Shown: positions 17,068 to 25,768 of the stretch, piece after piece | How the letters are laid out: every line of letters begins with the position of its first letter | Numbering within the stretch: position 1 is the stretch's first letter | Source of the DNA: Promethearchaeia archaeon | GTDB lineage: Archaea > Asgardarchaeota > Lokiarchaeia > Sigyniarchaeales > SOKP01 | Length of the DNA: 33,158 nucleotides | Direction: 5' to 3' | Assembly: GCA_029856235.1 (NCBI GenBank) | Contig: JAHQWP010000099.1 | Location: 1 to 33,158 of the forward strand | Position numbers and translations under genes: made by a program | Notes under the pieces: model-generated | Seen by the model: the letters and a program-made list of their open reading frames with translations, nothing else | Told to the model about the DNA's origin: nothing | Database searches by the model: none

Positions 17068-17924
17068 TTATTTAGAACCGATAATACGATATTAGTGATT
17101 ATCTCCTTTTTTGAGCTAGTAACACCATCTTCCAGTTCAATCTTGTTATATAAGGCCATAACTGCGGTATTAACCCAATTTTTTGTGCTGTCGCTGTTTT
17201 CAGTTTTATAAATTAATTGAGCTAAGTCAATCGCACCCCTTATAGAACTCCCTCTCCTTATTGAAGTGTTATTTCTTGTTTGATCCACTATTTGTTGAGA
17301 GATTTGAGCAATTTTTTCCCCTCTAGAATTATCTAAATCAGCTTCTTGTTTGATAATAAGAATTTCTTCAGAGGAAGGTTGAAAATCCAAATTAATCCAG
17401 ATAAATCTATCCTTTAACGCTTCTCCAATAACAGTCACACCAACATGAGCAGAAGGGTTCTGAGTAGCGATGGTGAAGAACTTTTTATGAGCCTTAATAG
17501 TTTTTAATTTAGGGATTTCTAAAATACCTTCATCTAAAGCCGTTAAGAGTGAATTTTGGGTGCTTTCAGGCATTCTATTAATTTCGTTTATAAAAAGGCA
17601 ACCTCCGTTTAACATGGAAGAAGTAAGCGGACCGTAGATATATGATTCTTCTAAGTAACCCTTTGATATCACTAAGGGCGGGTCAAAATAACCGACTAAA
17701 TTATGAGGTAATGTTTCTTCAGAACAATCGATACGGGCAAATTCAGTATCATAAAAAGAAGCGATTGCTTTTGCTATCCGTGTTTTACCTACGCCTACTT
17801 CTCCCTCAATGATTATGTTTTTATCTACTAATCTTGCTAAAATGATGTTCTCTAACTCTTCTGTTCTCCCAATTATTTTATATCTTTTTTGTATCTCTTT
17901 CACAATCTCAGATGCATTAAGCAT
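17052..17924 (-). CDS. MoxR-type AAA+ ATPase
   Basis: 290-residue AAA+ ATPase of the MoxR family. Walker A is GEVGVGKT (41-48); the Walker B segment is GGCLFINEINRMPESTQ (about 107-123), where the usual first Asp is Asn113 while the catalytic Glu114 is kept. Sensor 1 is TIATQNPS. A helical lid domain follows with RRGSSIRGAIDLAQ, where MoxR sensor 2 Arg is expected. It is the first gene of a two-gene unit with the vWA protein, and the likely job is ATP-driven maturation or remodelling of a partner. A TATA box 24-31 nt before the ATG predicts a leaderless transcript. Confidence 0.88.
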   Translation of the reverse strand: MLNASEIVKEIQKRYKIIGRTEELENIILARLVDKNIIIEGEVGVGKTRIAKAIASFYDTEFARIDCSEETLPHNLVGYFDPPLVISKGYLEESYIYGPLTSSMLNGGCLFINEINRMPESTQNSLLTALDEGILEIPKLKTIKAHKKFFTIATQNPSAHVGVTVIGEALKDRFIWINLDFQPSSEEILIIKQEADLDNSRGEKIAQISQQIVDQTRNNTSIRRGSSIRGAIDLAQLIYKTENSDSTKNWVNTAVMALYNKIELEDGVTSSKKEIITNIVLSVLNKVDFR

Positions 17925-17947
17925 GTAATTAATAATAATAAATATTT

Positions 17948-17955
17948 ATTTAAAC
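17948..17955 (-). promoter_or_regulatory. TATA box of leaderless MoxR gene
   Basis: The minus strand reads TTTAAATA at exactly -31 to -24 relative to the ATG at 17924. Confidence 0.6.
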
Positions 17956-18173
17956 TTTCTATAATTTTTTACTTGAGACTTTTCAATAAATTTCCTTAAC
18001 CAAAAACTTTAAAACCGATGGATTCTTTTATATTATTGGACAAGAAACTCAAACTTTTAGCAAAACATAAATATATTGCTTAAATCATCTAAAAAATAAT
18101 AACTACAAATTTAATAGGATTTATTAACTATTAGAGGAATTTTTTAATAAGGAAGGATATCATTTTAACCTAA

Positions 18174-20237
18174 ATGCTTTTAAATTGTATGCTTATTAAG
18201 AACAAAAGAAATGAAATTTTCTTTGGTTTTAGTATAATAGCTTCGATTCTATTAATTCCATTAATAATAAATATATCAACAAGTAGTTTTAACAGTGACA
18301 ATTCTCTATCCCCCTCCCCCGCTAGCGGAGATAATTTTGATATCTTGGACTTTTGGGATAGTGAAATTGAACGCGTTAATAATACACCCCTAAATATAGT
18401 TTATGGCAACAATCGGACCATAGAACATTCTATCACTTACTCCAATAAAATTTATGACTTACACGCTCAAGATATATCTTTTACTTCTCCCAATTGGGTT
18501 GGAGCACAACCTCAAAATCTTACATTGCATGGTGTTTTACTCTATCCTGATATTATCAAGAGTAGTAATCCAGGAGCTTTATGTATGCATGGATTAAATG
18601 GAAAAGTAGAAGATGCCTTCGATTTAGCTATCCCATATTTAGAGAAAGGTTTTATAGTGTTATGTCATTCACATCCTGGTCATGGTAAATCAGACGGAGC
18701 AGAACCAGAATCAGGGAATCTTTATTATGAAGGGGCATATAACGAATCAGCTCATTTTTATTTAACTCTATGTGGAGCAATTCAAGGATTAAGACTCCTT
18801 GAAAATCTTCCATTAGTAAATAATTCTCAAATAATGGTTACAGGTAAATCGTACGGAGGATTAAATGCTATGTGGTTAGCGGGAATTGCAGGAGAAAGAA
18901 TTGCTGGAGTTACAGCATATATAGCAATAGGGGATATCGCTAAAAATTTACTTCATCCTGATAAATTAATTTTCTGGCTATTAGGTAAGAATGCTAGAGA
19001 AATTCCCGAATCATATCTAACAAACCAACTTTTAAGGTTTGACCCTATTTATTATTTGAAATCTACCAAACTTCCACCAATCATGTGGCAAATAGGAACA
19101 AACGATGATTTCTTTCATTATAGTTCAATTAAGGGCACTTTCGATGCTGTTCAGCATAATAGCAAATTTCTTCAGATTTTTCCTAACGATCATCACGGTT
19201 TTCCGGGATTTGAGGGCTCGTCTAAATTCTTTATTGATTTTATTCTAAATGATGGCCCCTTACCACCTAAAATCAACATAACTAATACTTATAAAACTCA
19301 AGATATTCGTGGAGATAATCTGCGTATTGCTTTAATATTAAACTCATCGGAGGAGATCGATTCGATCCAAATAGTCTATAGATATTCAGATATTATCGGG
19401 ACTTGTTGGGAACAAAAAAATCTCATTAAAACCGATGGAATCTATTGGGAAGGAGAAATATCTCCAACAATTTTTAGTTCACACCTTGATTATTATATTA
19501 TAATCAATTTAAAGAACATGACTAACGTATGGTTTTCTTCTGAGATCTTCTCAGCAGGCATGATGAGAACTAATCTAACTATCCCTTTCGTTATCATTAT
19601 CTCAATTATAGTTGCTATACCTCTTGTTTTATCTATCCGAAGGAAGTTCCAGAAAATAGATGAAACGACATTTGAAGAAAGAAGTAAGGAAAAGCACAAG
19701 CTTATCTTCGAGATTAGTTTAATATTTATTTTAGATTTTGTTTATTACATTTCGATTATACTACCATGGATTGTCTATGAAAGCGGGGATATATCTTTCA
19801 ATCACATTTATTTTTTTAACAACCTTTACACTTGGAAATTAAATTTTGGTGAAATTGCTCCATATTTAACCATAATCTTTTTCATAGCGAGTATTATTAA
19901 CTCTCAATTAAATTTTATCAGTCTAAGACTTTCAGCAATTACGAAATTAATATATCCGCTACTATTGTTAGTTTTTATAAGCCTTACTCCTTTTATCTCC
20001 GGTGCTTTAGACCCATCTAGCTTAGTATCTAATTTTGGAATAACTTTCCCTGGAATTGGTCCTTTTTTAATGATTATAGCAGCTATATTGCTATTTTTTG
20101 TTGGTAGATGGGAAAGAAGAAATAAGATAGCTTTAGGTTTAGTGGTGAAAAAATCAATAAGTTGGCATAAGTATAGAAAAAGAATAAGTAAAAAGTATGA
20201 GTTATTTCGGCAGAGAACACGACCTAAGAGAAAATAA
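18174..20237 (+). CDS. membrane-anchored alpha/beta hydrolase with C-terminal membrane domain
   Basis: 687 residues. One N-terminal membrane helix (about 13-34), then an extracytoplasmic alpha/beta-hydrolase domain (about 90-365): oxyanion CMHGLNG, nucleophile elbow GKSYGG (Ser226), acid Asp311/312 in GTNDDFF and His340/341 in NDHHGFPG. A short beta domain (about 370-460) follows, then about five membrane helices (about 470-490, 510-535, 560-578, 590-612, 625-645) and a very basic tail. It resembles prolyl-oligopeptidase/acetyl-xylan-esterase-like hydrolases, but the fused membrane half is unusual; substrate unknown. A GGAAGG at about 18151 is far from the ATG, so the exact start (18174 or 18189) is uncertain. 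The 249-bp gap before it is AT-rich with several TATA-like stretches and no gene. Confidence 0.83.
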   Translation: MLLNCMLIKNKRNEIFFGFSIIASILLIPLIINISTSSFNSDNSLSPSPASGDNFDILDFWDSEIERVNNTPLNIVYGNNRTIEHSITYSNKIYDLHAQDISFTSPNWVGAQPQNLTLHGVLLYPDIIKSSNPGALCMHGLNGKVEDAFDLAIPYLEKGFIVLCHSHPGHGKSDGAEPESGNLYYEGAYNESAHFYLTLCGAIQGLRLLENLPLVNNSQIMVTGKSYGGLNAMWLAGIAGERIAGVTAYIAIGDIAKNLLHPDKLIFWLLGKNAREIPESYLTNQLLRFDPIYYLKSTKLPPIMWQIGTNDDFFHYSSIKGTFDAVQHNSKFLQIFPNDHHGFPGFEGSSKFFIDFILNDGPLPPKINITNTYKTQDIRGDNLRIALILNSSEEIDSIQIVYRYSDIIGTCWEQKNLIKTDGIYWEGEISPTIFSSHLDYYIIINLKNMTNVWFSSEIFSAGMMRTNLTIPFVIIISIIVAIPLVLSIRRKFQKIDETTFEERSKEKHKLIFEISLIFILDFVYYISIILPWIVYESGDISFNHIYFFNNLYTWKLNFGEIAPYLTIIFFIASIINSQLNFISLRLSAITKLIYPLLLLVFISLTPFISGALDPSSLVSNFGITFPGIGPFLMIIAAILLFFVGRWERRNKIALGLVVKKSISWHKYRKRISKKYELFRQRTRPKRK

Positions 20238-20244
20238 GTAAAAT

Positions 20245-21147
20245 TTAAAAAAGATTTTTATACAAGCGATACAAAGATGGTGGCTGGGGAACTGGCAAAA
20301 CTCCAAATAGATAAAGTACTCCAAAAATAAATAGGGAGATACAAATAAAAATAAATATGAAATCTCTAACATGAAACCTAATAACTATCAAATTTGTTCT
20401 TTTTTTGTCTATCCCAAAACACCTGTTTTCCATTGAAAGAGATGTTGTATGCCCTTTTCTTAAGATTGACACAAGTGTCCCAATTAATCTCTCAGATATA
20501 AACGCATAAGCTTTTCGAAAGCTTTTAACCCTATCTAAACTGAATCCTCTTGCTTGTTGAGCAAGAGCTATTGTTTTTGCCTCTTGTTCTATCGTAGGAA
20601 TATATTTAACTCCCACCATAAAAGCAAAACAAAATTTATACGGAATTTTAAGTCTAATTAGAGAATAGACAAAATCTTTCGTAGAAGTTGTATTAGTGAA
20701 TAATATTGCTGAAGTATACAATGTAAATAATATGAAAACTGCTCGTAATCCAAAATACAACGCTAGTTTTCTGATTGGTAAGAATTTTAGGTTAAATAAA
20801 TAGAACAAAATAATTTCTTCTTCATTAGGAATGGCATTGAAAAATATATTAAGAACTAAACTAATGATTAAAATGAAGATGAGAATTTTCAGCTTCCTTA
20901 TAAGCATTTTCAAGGAAATTTGGCTTAATAGTATTATCAGGATAATAAATATTGAAAGAGCCATTAATAAAATTAAACTTTGTACTAAAAATGTAAAAAT
21001 CGTTAAAAAAACAAGAAATATCAACTTAGAAATTGGATTTACTTTATGCATTAGAGAAGTTCCTTTAATATACGCAAAAATTAATTGCTTATTATCCAAT
21101 AGCTTATTCTTTTTACTTATGATTAAGCACCCCGCTAAGCATTTCAT
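20245..21147 (-). CDS. ECF transporter transmembrane (T) component
   Basis: EcfT/YkoC/CbiQ-family scaffold subunit, which couples the ATPases to the substrate-binding S protein. It has about five to six membrane helices and the family start signature S-L-M-H-K-V-N-P-I-S-K-L. The C-terminal coupling region carries AQQARGFSL, the first Ala-Arg-Gly coupling motif, followed by a less conserved second one (SMENRCFG). The longest frame opens at 21147 and overlaps the ATPase gene by 35 bp; a TTG at 21099, beyond that gene's stop, still leaves the signature intact and is a good alternative. Last gene of the transporter operon. Confidence 0.88.
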   Translation of the reverse strand: MKCLAGCLIISKKNKLLDNKQLIFAYIKGTSLMHKVNPISKLIFLVFLTIFTFLVQSLILLMALSIFIILIILLSQISLKMLIRKLKILIFILIISLVLNIFFNAIPNEEEIILFYLFNLKFLPIRKLALYFGLRAVFILFTLYTSAILFTNTTSTKDFVYSLIRLKIPYKFCFAFMVGVKYIPTIEQEAKTIALAQQARGFSLDRVKSFRKAYAFISERLIGTLVSILRKGHTTSLSMENRCFGIDKKRTNLIVIRFHVRDFIFIFICISLFIFGVLYLFGVLPVPQPPSLYRLYKNLF

Positions 21148-22930
21148 CTATCGAATCTAAGAGAAGAGTAGGCCCTAAATTTCTATGCTTACTAAAATAA
21201 TTATCTTTATTGTCAAAGTCTCTTACCGTACCGTCTCTATTAAGTTCTAAAATCCGTTTGGTATATTTCAACAGAAGATGGTAATCGTGAGATGAAATTA
21301 TTATGGTCTTTCCTCTTTTATTTTCAAGATATAAAGTTTCTACTAGTGAATCTATGGTTCTTTGATCTTGCCCGATAAAAGGTTCGTCGAGTAGAATTAT
21401 TTCAGGATTATAGACAAATATAGAACTTAAGTTCAATCTTCTTTTCTGCCCCCAACTAAGCTTAAAAGGATTTTTTGTGGATTTTTCTTTCCCAATAATG
21501 CGTATTAATTTTGTCATATAATCCTCTGAGATATTCTCAAGCATACCAAAATTCTTCGGACCATAGAGAATCTCGTCCTTAATAGTTGAGTTCAATATCA
21601 TATTCTCGGGGTTTTGAAAAATAAACCCAATTTGTTTTGCATATTCCAATGCTTCAATATCTCTAATATTCTGATTGTTAAAGTATATAGTTCCGCGCGA
21701 AGGTTCATATAAATTAGCTAATAAATAAAGTAGCGTTGTTTTCCCGGATCCATTTGGTCCAACTAGACCAATAAAATCTCCTTTTTGGATATTTATTGAA
21801 AGATTACTAATTGCTTTAATTCCGCTATTTGGGTAAAGAAAATCTACATTATTGGTTTTAAGAATATAATTATTACCATCTTTATCAACTGTTTGTTCTT
21901 CCCTGTTAACGTGGGCATCTTTTAAAGATTCTATGTATAAATCTTGAAATTCAATAACATCTTCAAAAGATTTAAATTTTTCAAGAGCTTTCGGTAATAT
22001 TTCTTTTTCAATAAGTAGAGCTCGCAATTTTAAAAGGTTATCTTTTGATAATTTTTGTTGTATTTCTAATAACTCATTGAAATTTGTAGGATTTTTGGTA
22101 TTCTTATATTCCAAGGATATCTCTTTAAAATCATTATATAAATCGATAATCCAAGGTAATCTGACATTGCAGGACTTTAATGGAGTATAGTTATTAATGA
22201 GAATTTCCGATAATTTACCGTTAAGGTGAATTTCACCATTACCATCCAGAACAATAATCTTATCAGCTATATCCATTACTCTCGATAAACGGTGCTCAAT
22301 TATGATCAAAGTGGTTTTAAACGATTCAGCCTCTTTTAATTTTTTCAATTGAGTTAACAGTAGACTTTCAGATTGTTGATCTAAAAACGCGATTGGTTCA
22401 TCTAAAATTAAGATTTTAGGGTCCATTATGAGAAAGGAACTTAATATTGTGAGTTGTTTTTGACCTCCACTAAGTTGTTCTATATCTCTGTTTAAAATAT
22501 GCGAAATTCCCATAAAATCCGATATTTCTTTCACCCTTTTTGCTATTAAATCTTTATCCAAATTTAAATTTTCAAGTCCAAATGCAATCTCATCTTTGAC
22601 TGTAAAAGTAGTCATTTGCTCTAAGGGGTTTTGTTTCACTAAGCCTACTAATTTACTTAGTTGAGAAAAATTATAATTCCAAATACTTTTACCATAAATT
22701 TTAACATCTCCTTTCATAAATCCTTTTAATCTCCAAGGAATGATACCGTTCATGGCATAGGAAAGCGTGGATTTTCCGCTACCACTCGGTCCTGCTAAAA
22801 TTAAGATATCTCCTTGATTAAGGCTGAAATTAATGTTTTTAACAGCGGGTAAAGTAGCCTTATCTTCGCCATAAATAAATGAAAAATCCTCAAAAGATAA
22901 AGCCAAATCAGTATTGGCGATTTTGATCAC
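21113..22930 (-). CDS. ECF transporter fused double ATPase
   Basis: 605-residue protein with two ABC ATPase domains, as in YkoD. First half: Walker A GPSGSGKST (47-55), Q-loop Gln100, signature LSGGQ (153-157), Walker B ILDEP (175-179), switch His213. Second half: Walker A GPNGSGKTT (391-399), Gln439, an altered signature LSWGQ (491-495), Walker B LLDEP (513-517), switch His548. A long charged linker (about 240-350) separates them. The GTG at 22930 lies inside an AGGAGTGAT Shine-Dalgarno; an in-frame ATC at 22921 is at the normal distance from GGAG (22930-22933), so the true start may be ATC or a TTG at 22906. Confidence 0.9.
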   Translation of the reverse strand: MIKIANTDLALSFEDFSFIYGEDKATLPAVKNINFSLNQGDILILAGPSGSGKSTLSYAMNGIIPWRLKGFMKGDVKIYGKSIWNYNFSQLSKLVGLVKQNPLEQMTTFTVKDEIAFGLENLNLDKDLIAKRVKEISDFMGISHILNRDIEQLSGGQKQLTILSSFLIMDPKILILDEPIAFLDQQSESLLLTQLKKLKEAESFKTTLIIIEHRLSRVMDIADKIIVLDGNGEIHLNGKLSEILINNYTPLKSCNVRLPWIIDLYNDFKEISLEYKNTKNPTNFNELLEIQQKLSKDNLLKLRALLIEKEILPKALEKFKSFEDVIEFQDLYIESLKDAHVNREEQTVDKDGNNYILKTNNVDFLYPNSGIKAISNLSINIQKGDFIGLVGPNGSGKTTLLYLLANLYEPSRGTIYFNNQNIRDIEALEYAKQIGFIFQNPENMILNSTIKDEILYGPKNFGMLENISEDYMTKLIRIIGKEKSTKNPFKLSWGQKRRLNLSSIFVYNPEIILLDEPFIGQDQRTIDSLVETLYLENKRGKTIIISSHDYHLLLKYTKRILELNRDGTVRDFDNKDNYFSKHRNLGPTLLLDSIDEMLSGVLNHK

Positions 22931-22934
22931 TCCT

Positions 22935-23576
22935 TTAAAAAGTTGTTGGAACGCCGGCTTTAATCAAACCATCTTTTATAGTCCTACCAAGAAGACCGGT
23001 TATTAGAACTCCAGAAATTAAAGCAAAAATAAAAGCTAAAGCCCATAAAGACCAATGTAAATACCATCGTTGTTGTATTATCCAGAAGAACGGAGCTTGA
23101 AAGAAGTTTCCCAAGGCACCAGCAATTCCCCACCCTAATTTAGATTTACCTTCTCCTAATTTTTCCATGATATAAAACCCAAGTAGGAGCAATACGCCTT
23201 CCATAACATTGACAAATATTATTAATAAACCCCAAGGATCGCCAAATAAGAATTCTAAAATACCTTTTGAAAGCATAGTCAAAATTATATTTTTCTTATT
23301 CTTCGTTAAACCATATATAATACTTCCCCAAATAACATGATGTCCACTAACCAATTGTGTTCCCCCTACGAAAGGATACCATTTCATCAACAAACTGAAT
23401 GGAATCAAACTGGATATGACTCCACCCAATACCCCGATTATCGCAGAATAAATTAAATCTAAAGTTAATAGTCGTTTTTTACCTTTAGAACTATAACCGG
23501 TTTTCTTATAAGTCCCATTAAGTGTATCAGAATCTTTCAATTCCTTTAAATCATTATTTTCTCCATTTGTAGACAA
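22935..23576 (-). CDS. ECF transporter substrate-binding S component, YkoE-like
   Basis: 213 residues with a Lys/Asp-rich cytoplasmic N-terminus (about 1-33) and about six membrane helices. The helix pattern and motifs such as PFVGGTQLVSG, a Gly-Asp-Pro-Trp-Gly turn in EFLFGDPWGLL and the inner-helix Gly-Ala-Leu-Gly-Asn-Phe-Phe fit YkoE-type S components, whose bacterial members import thiamine or its pyrimidine moiety. The position just before a fused double ATPase and a T subunit repeats the ykoEDC order. Specificity is not proven. The TTG start at 23576 has no clear Shine-Dalgarno; the frame is open a few codons further up. Confidence 0.75.
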   Translation of the reverse strand: MSTNGENNDLKELKDSDTLNGTYKKTGYSSKGKKRLLTLDLIYSAIIGVLGGVISSLIPFSLLMKWYPFVGGTQLVSGHHVIWGSIIYGLTKNKKNIILTMLSKGILEFLFGDPWGLLIIFVNVMEGVLLLLGFYIMEKLGEGKSKLGWGIAGALGNFFQAPFFWIIQQRWYLHWSLWALAFIFALISGVLITGLLGRTIKDGLIKAGVPTTF

Positions 23577-23605
23577 CAGTTGTTCAAATCCTATTTTATT
23601 AAATA

Positions 23606-24154
23606 TTAAACAATTTGTATCATAATTTTATATAATTTTTCTATAGAATAATGTGAAGTATACTCTCCTTCTGGTATAATAGATTGATCTATTACTGATC
23701 TCAAGGGACCTTCTAAAGAAAGAGGAACGCTATTTTCTTCAAATGCTAGGATCACTAAATCAGGATTTGCTTCTACGATTGATAAATTAAGAAATTTTGG
23801 GGAAGAAAATCCATCCCGGCCATAGAATCGAAATTCCAATCTTGAAGAAGAGTGAAGAAGAAGGTTTTCTACCTCAAGTATACTCCAAAGTAATATTCCG
23901 GAATACACTACATCATACTCAGTATCAACCCTATTTTTTATATGAAAGGTTTTATCTTCCACGAGGTCATATTTTCCCGAAGTCAAGTCACTAAGAGATA
24001 TTGATATAGGCGCTGAGATTCCGTTACCCTCTATCGTTATCTTATTAGGATCTTCGAATGGATCAAATTCCAAGGAAGCAATCATCATTAACCAAAAGAC
24101 AACCAGCCCAATTATAACACTTGCTACTAAGATGTAAAAATTACGTGTTTCCAT
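23606..24154 (-). CDS. membrane-anchored extracytoplasmic protein, sulfite-oxidase-like fold without Cys
   Basis: 182 residues: one N-terminal membrane helix (about 7-27), then an extracytoplasmic domain. The order ISLSDLTSG – SGILLWSILEV – FYGRDGFSSPKFLN – LVILAFEENSVPLS – EGPLRSVI – YSIEKLYKIMI follows the core of the sulfite-oxidase molybdopterin-binding domain, including the A-x-D-G-Y-like turn and the 'G-P-L-R' strand. There is no Cys anywhere in the protein, so the Mo-coordinating thiolate is missing and it is not a working sulfite oxidase. It precedes the S component gene by 29 nt, so a role in presenting substrate to the ECF transporter is inferred. Confidence 0.7.
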   Translation of the reverse strand: METRNFYILVASVIIGLVVFWLMMIASLEFDPFEDPNKITIEGNGISAPISISLSDLTSGKYDLVEDKTFHIKNRVDTEYDVVYSGILLWSILEVENLLLHSSSRLEFRFYGRDGFSSPKFLNLSIVEANPDLVILAFEENSVPLSLEGPLRSVIDQSIIPEGEYTSHYSIEKLYKIMIQIV

Positions 24155-24272
24155 ACGATTTTAAGTTTATTTAATTTTTTTTGATTTTTTTTCCATGAGT
24201 TTTCTTCAAATTTAACTCTTTATTTGTCAGTAAAAAGGAAAAAAAGATATTAAACTGAAATTTAAGTGTTGT

Positions 24273-25454
24273 TTAATAATCTATTATTATTTCAGTAACC
24301 CACTTAGCATAGTTTGCTCGATTTCTACCCGGTATTTGAACATTGAAAGGTCCACTCGAATACGATATAATTTTCGGTATAGGCCAAAGATCGTCAAGAA
24401 TCCCGTCATATGTTTCTCCAAATTCTTGGATTTTCCATGCTAAATTCATAATTAAATCAGTAGCGGGAATTGGGACACCTAGACTAAATTCTGTTCCGTT
24501 AACATAATCATCATCAGAACGAGGAATAACATGGGTTCCATTATTGTACATGCCATTTTCGACTTCTGATTTATTGTAAGGTGGTTCCCATTTCCAAAAT
24601 GGTGTTGTAAACCCATCTGCAGCTCCAAATGTAACTTCGTAATCAGGCTCACCATTAGCACTAGTCATTGCTATGATTTCTGAAACATTTTTGCCCCAAT
24701 ACTGACGATTAGCAGCCCAATCGGAGGTACTTTCATACTGATAAACTGCAGTATCTGGATCTTGTACTAATTCCCAAGAGTCTAAAGAAAGTTCGGTGGT
24801 TCCATTAACTATTACATCAATTGTCCAGTTATTCATAACTGAAACTTGATTAAAGTTGTAAAAATTGTCATTAGGATCCAATCCCATTATGGAGAAATTA
24901 CCCATTGAGGCATAATAAGGAGAATCTTGCAACCACATCTGGTTTATAGCCAATACTAATATGAAATATGTTTTACCTTTCTTGGCATAACTTTTTGTGA
25001 TGATATCAGCTGTGTGAACCTCTCTGGAAACAGAGTCTTCAGTTTCAAATTCAAGATTCCCTGCAAAGTAAATTTCCTTTTCCTCCAATATATCTAATAT
25101 ATTTACTCCAGTAACATACTGTCCCGAAATTGGATCTTGAATAGTCGTTAATTCAAGATAATTTTCCCATTCGGACAACGAATCAGTTTCTAAGTCATCA
25201 AGATAGATTTGAACGCCTTCTAATATTTCACCAAGCGTAATAACATGCTCTAAGCCATGTACATCGTATAATGTAAATGATGAAGAGTTTGGGGCTGTGC
25301 TCCAATCCTCTGGTAAGCCTTGATAAAAAATTGTCGTTGAAGGTTCTTCAGTAAAGGGATTGGCAACGATCACATAACCTAGACCTCCCGCTAAACCAAC
25401 AGCAATAATCGCAAATATACCTATTAATATATCTTTTTTATCTATTTTCCTCAT
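24273..25454 (-). CDS. membrane-anchored extracytoplasmic protein, two sulfite-oxidase-like domains without Cys
   Basis: 393 residues: N-terminal anchor helix (about 9-31), then two extracytoplasmic domains that repeat the pattern of the smaller neighbour: FTLYDVHGLEHVITLGEIL with a V-N-I-L-D-I-L helix (about 60-190), and WTIDVIVNG – LSLDSWEL – GKNVSEIIAM – FGAADGFTTPFW (about 210-300). Several N-x-S/T sites and Trp/Tyr-rich loops fit a secreted domain. No Cys is present. Most likely a substrate-binding or accessory protein of the ECF transporter encoded downstream; a separate surface function is possible. A 118-bp AT-rich gap separates it from the next gene, so it may have its own transcript. 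Confidence 0.65.
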   Translation of the reverse strand: MRKIDKKDILIGIFAIIAVGLAGGLGYVIVANPFTEEPSTTIFYQGLPEDWSTAPNSSSFTLYDVHGLEHVITLGEILEGVQIYLDDLETDSLSEWENYLELTTIQDPISGQYVTGVNILDILEEKEIYFAGNLEFETEDSVSREVHTADIITKSYAKKGKTYFILVLAINQMWLQDSPYYASMGNFSIMGLDPNDNFYNFNQVSVMNNWTIDVIVNGTTELSLDSWELVQDPDTAVYQYESTSDWAANRQYWGKNVSEIIAMTSANGEPDYEVTFGAADGFTTPFWKWEPPYNKSEVENGMYNNGTHVIPRSDDDYVNGTEFSLGVPIPATDLIMNLAWKIQEFGETYDGILDDLWPIPKIISYSSGPFNVQIPGRNRANYAKWVTEIIIDY

Positions 25455-25768
25455 ATTTTTTCAAATTTTAACTTTTTTTACAAATTATTGAAATTTGTCA
25501 ATTTCCACTTCTATCAAGCGAAAATTTTCATACTTTGGTGAAAAAAAAATTCATAACATATAAAATTATGCGTTTGGTCTGACGGGTAATATCGTCTAAA
25601 AAAGATTTATTCAGTCAATATTGGAATTAATTTGATCGAAATGATTAGAAATTGGGCGAATAAGGTTCTTAAGAATAATCTAGTACTATTATAGAATTCT
25701 TTATTAAAAAGCTTAGAGAAATTGCAGATCCAATAACTCTTAATAAGAAATTTATAAAAAATCAGAAA
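25455..25768. other. 314-bp intergenic region, AT-rich
   Basis: No gene is recognisable in either strand. It holds the upstream region of the 393-residue membrane-anchored protein (minus) and the downstream end of the radical SAM gene. The only structure I see is a 7-bp-arm palindrome at 25480-25498. Confidence 0.6.
25480..25498. promoter_or_regulatory. palindrome upstream of the ECF-associated gene
   Basis: ACAAATTATTGAAATTTGT: perfect 7-base arms around a 5-base centre, 26 bp before the ATG at 25454, in the position expected of the promoter. It could be an operator; it is AT-only apart from three G/C pairs, so chance is a real alternative. Confidence 0.35.

Noticed and set aside
23606-25454. 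Genuine sulfite oxidase or molybdoenzyme
   Set aside because: Neither protein contains a Cys, so the Mo-ligating residue is absent, and there is no molybdenum cofactor or cytochrome gene nearby.
25455-25768. Small plus-strand ORF starting at about 25640 (17 codons)
   Set aside because: No ribosome binding site, no protein-like composition, too short to support.
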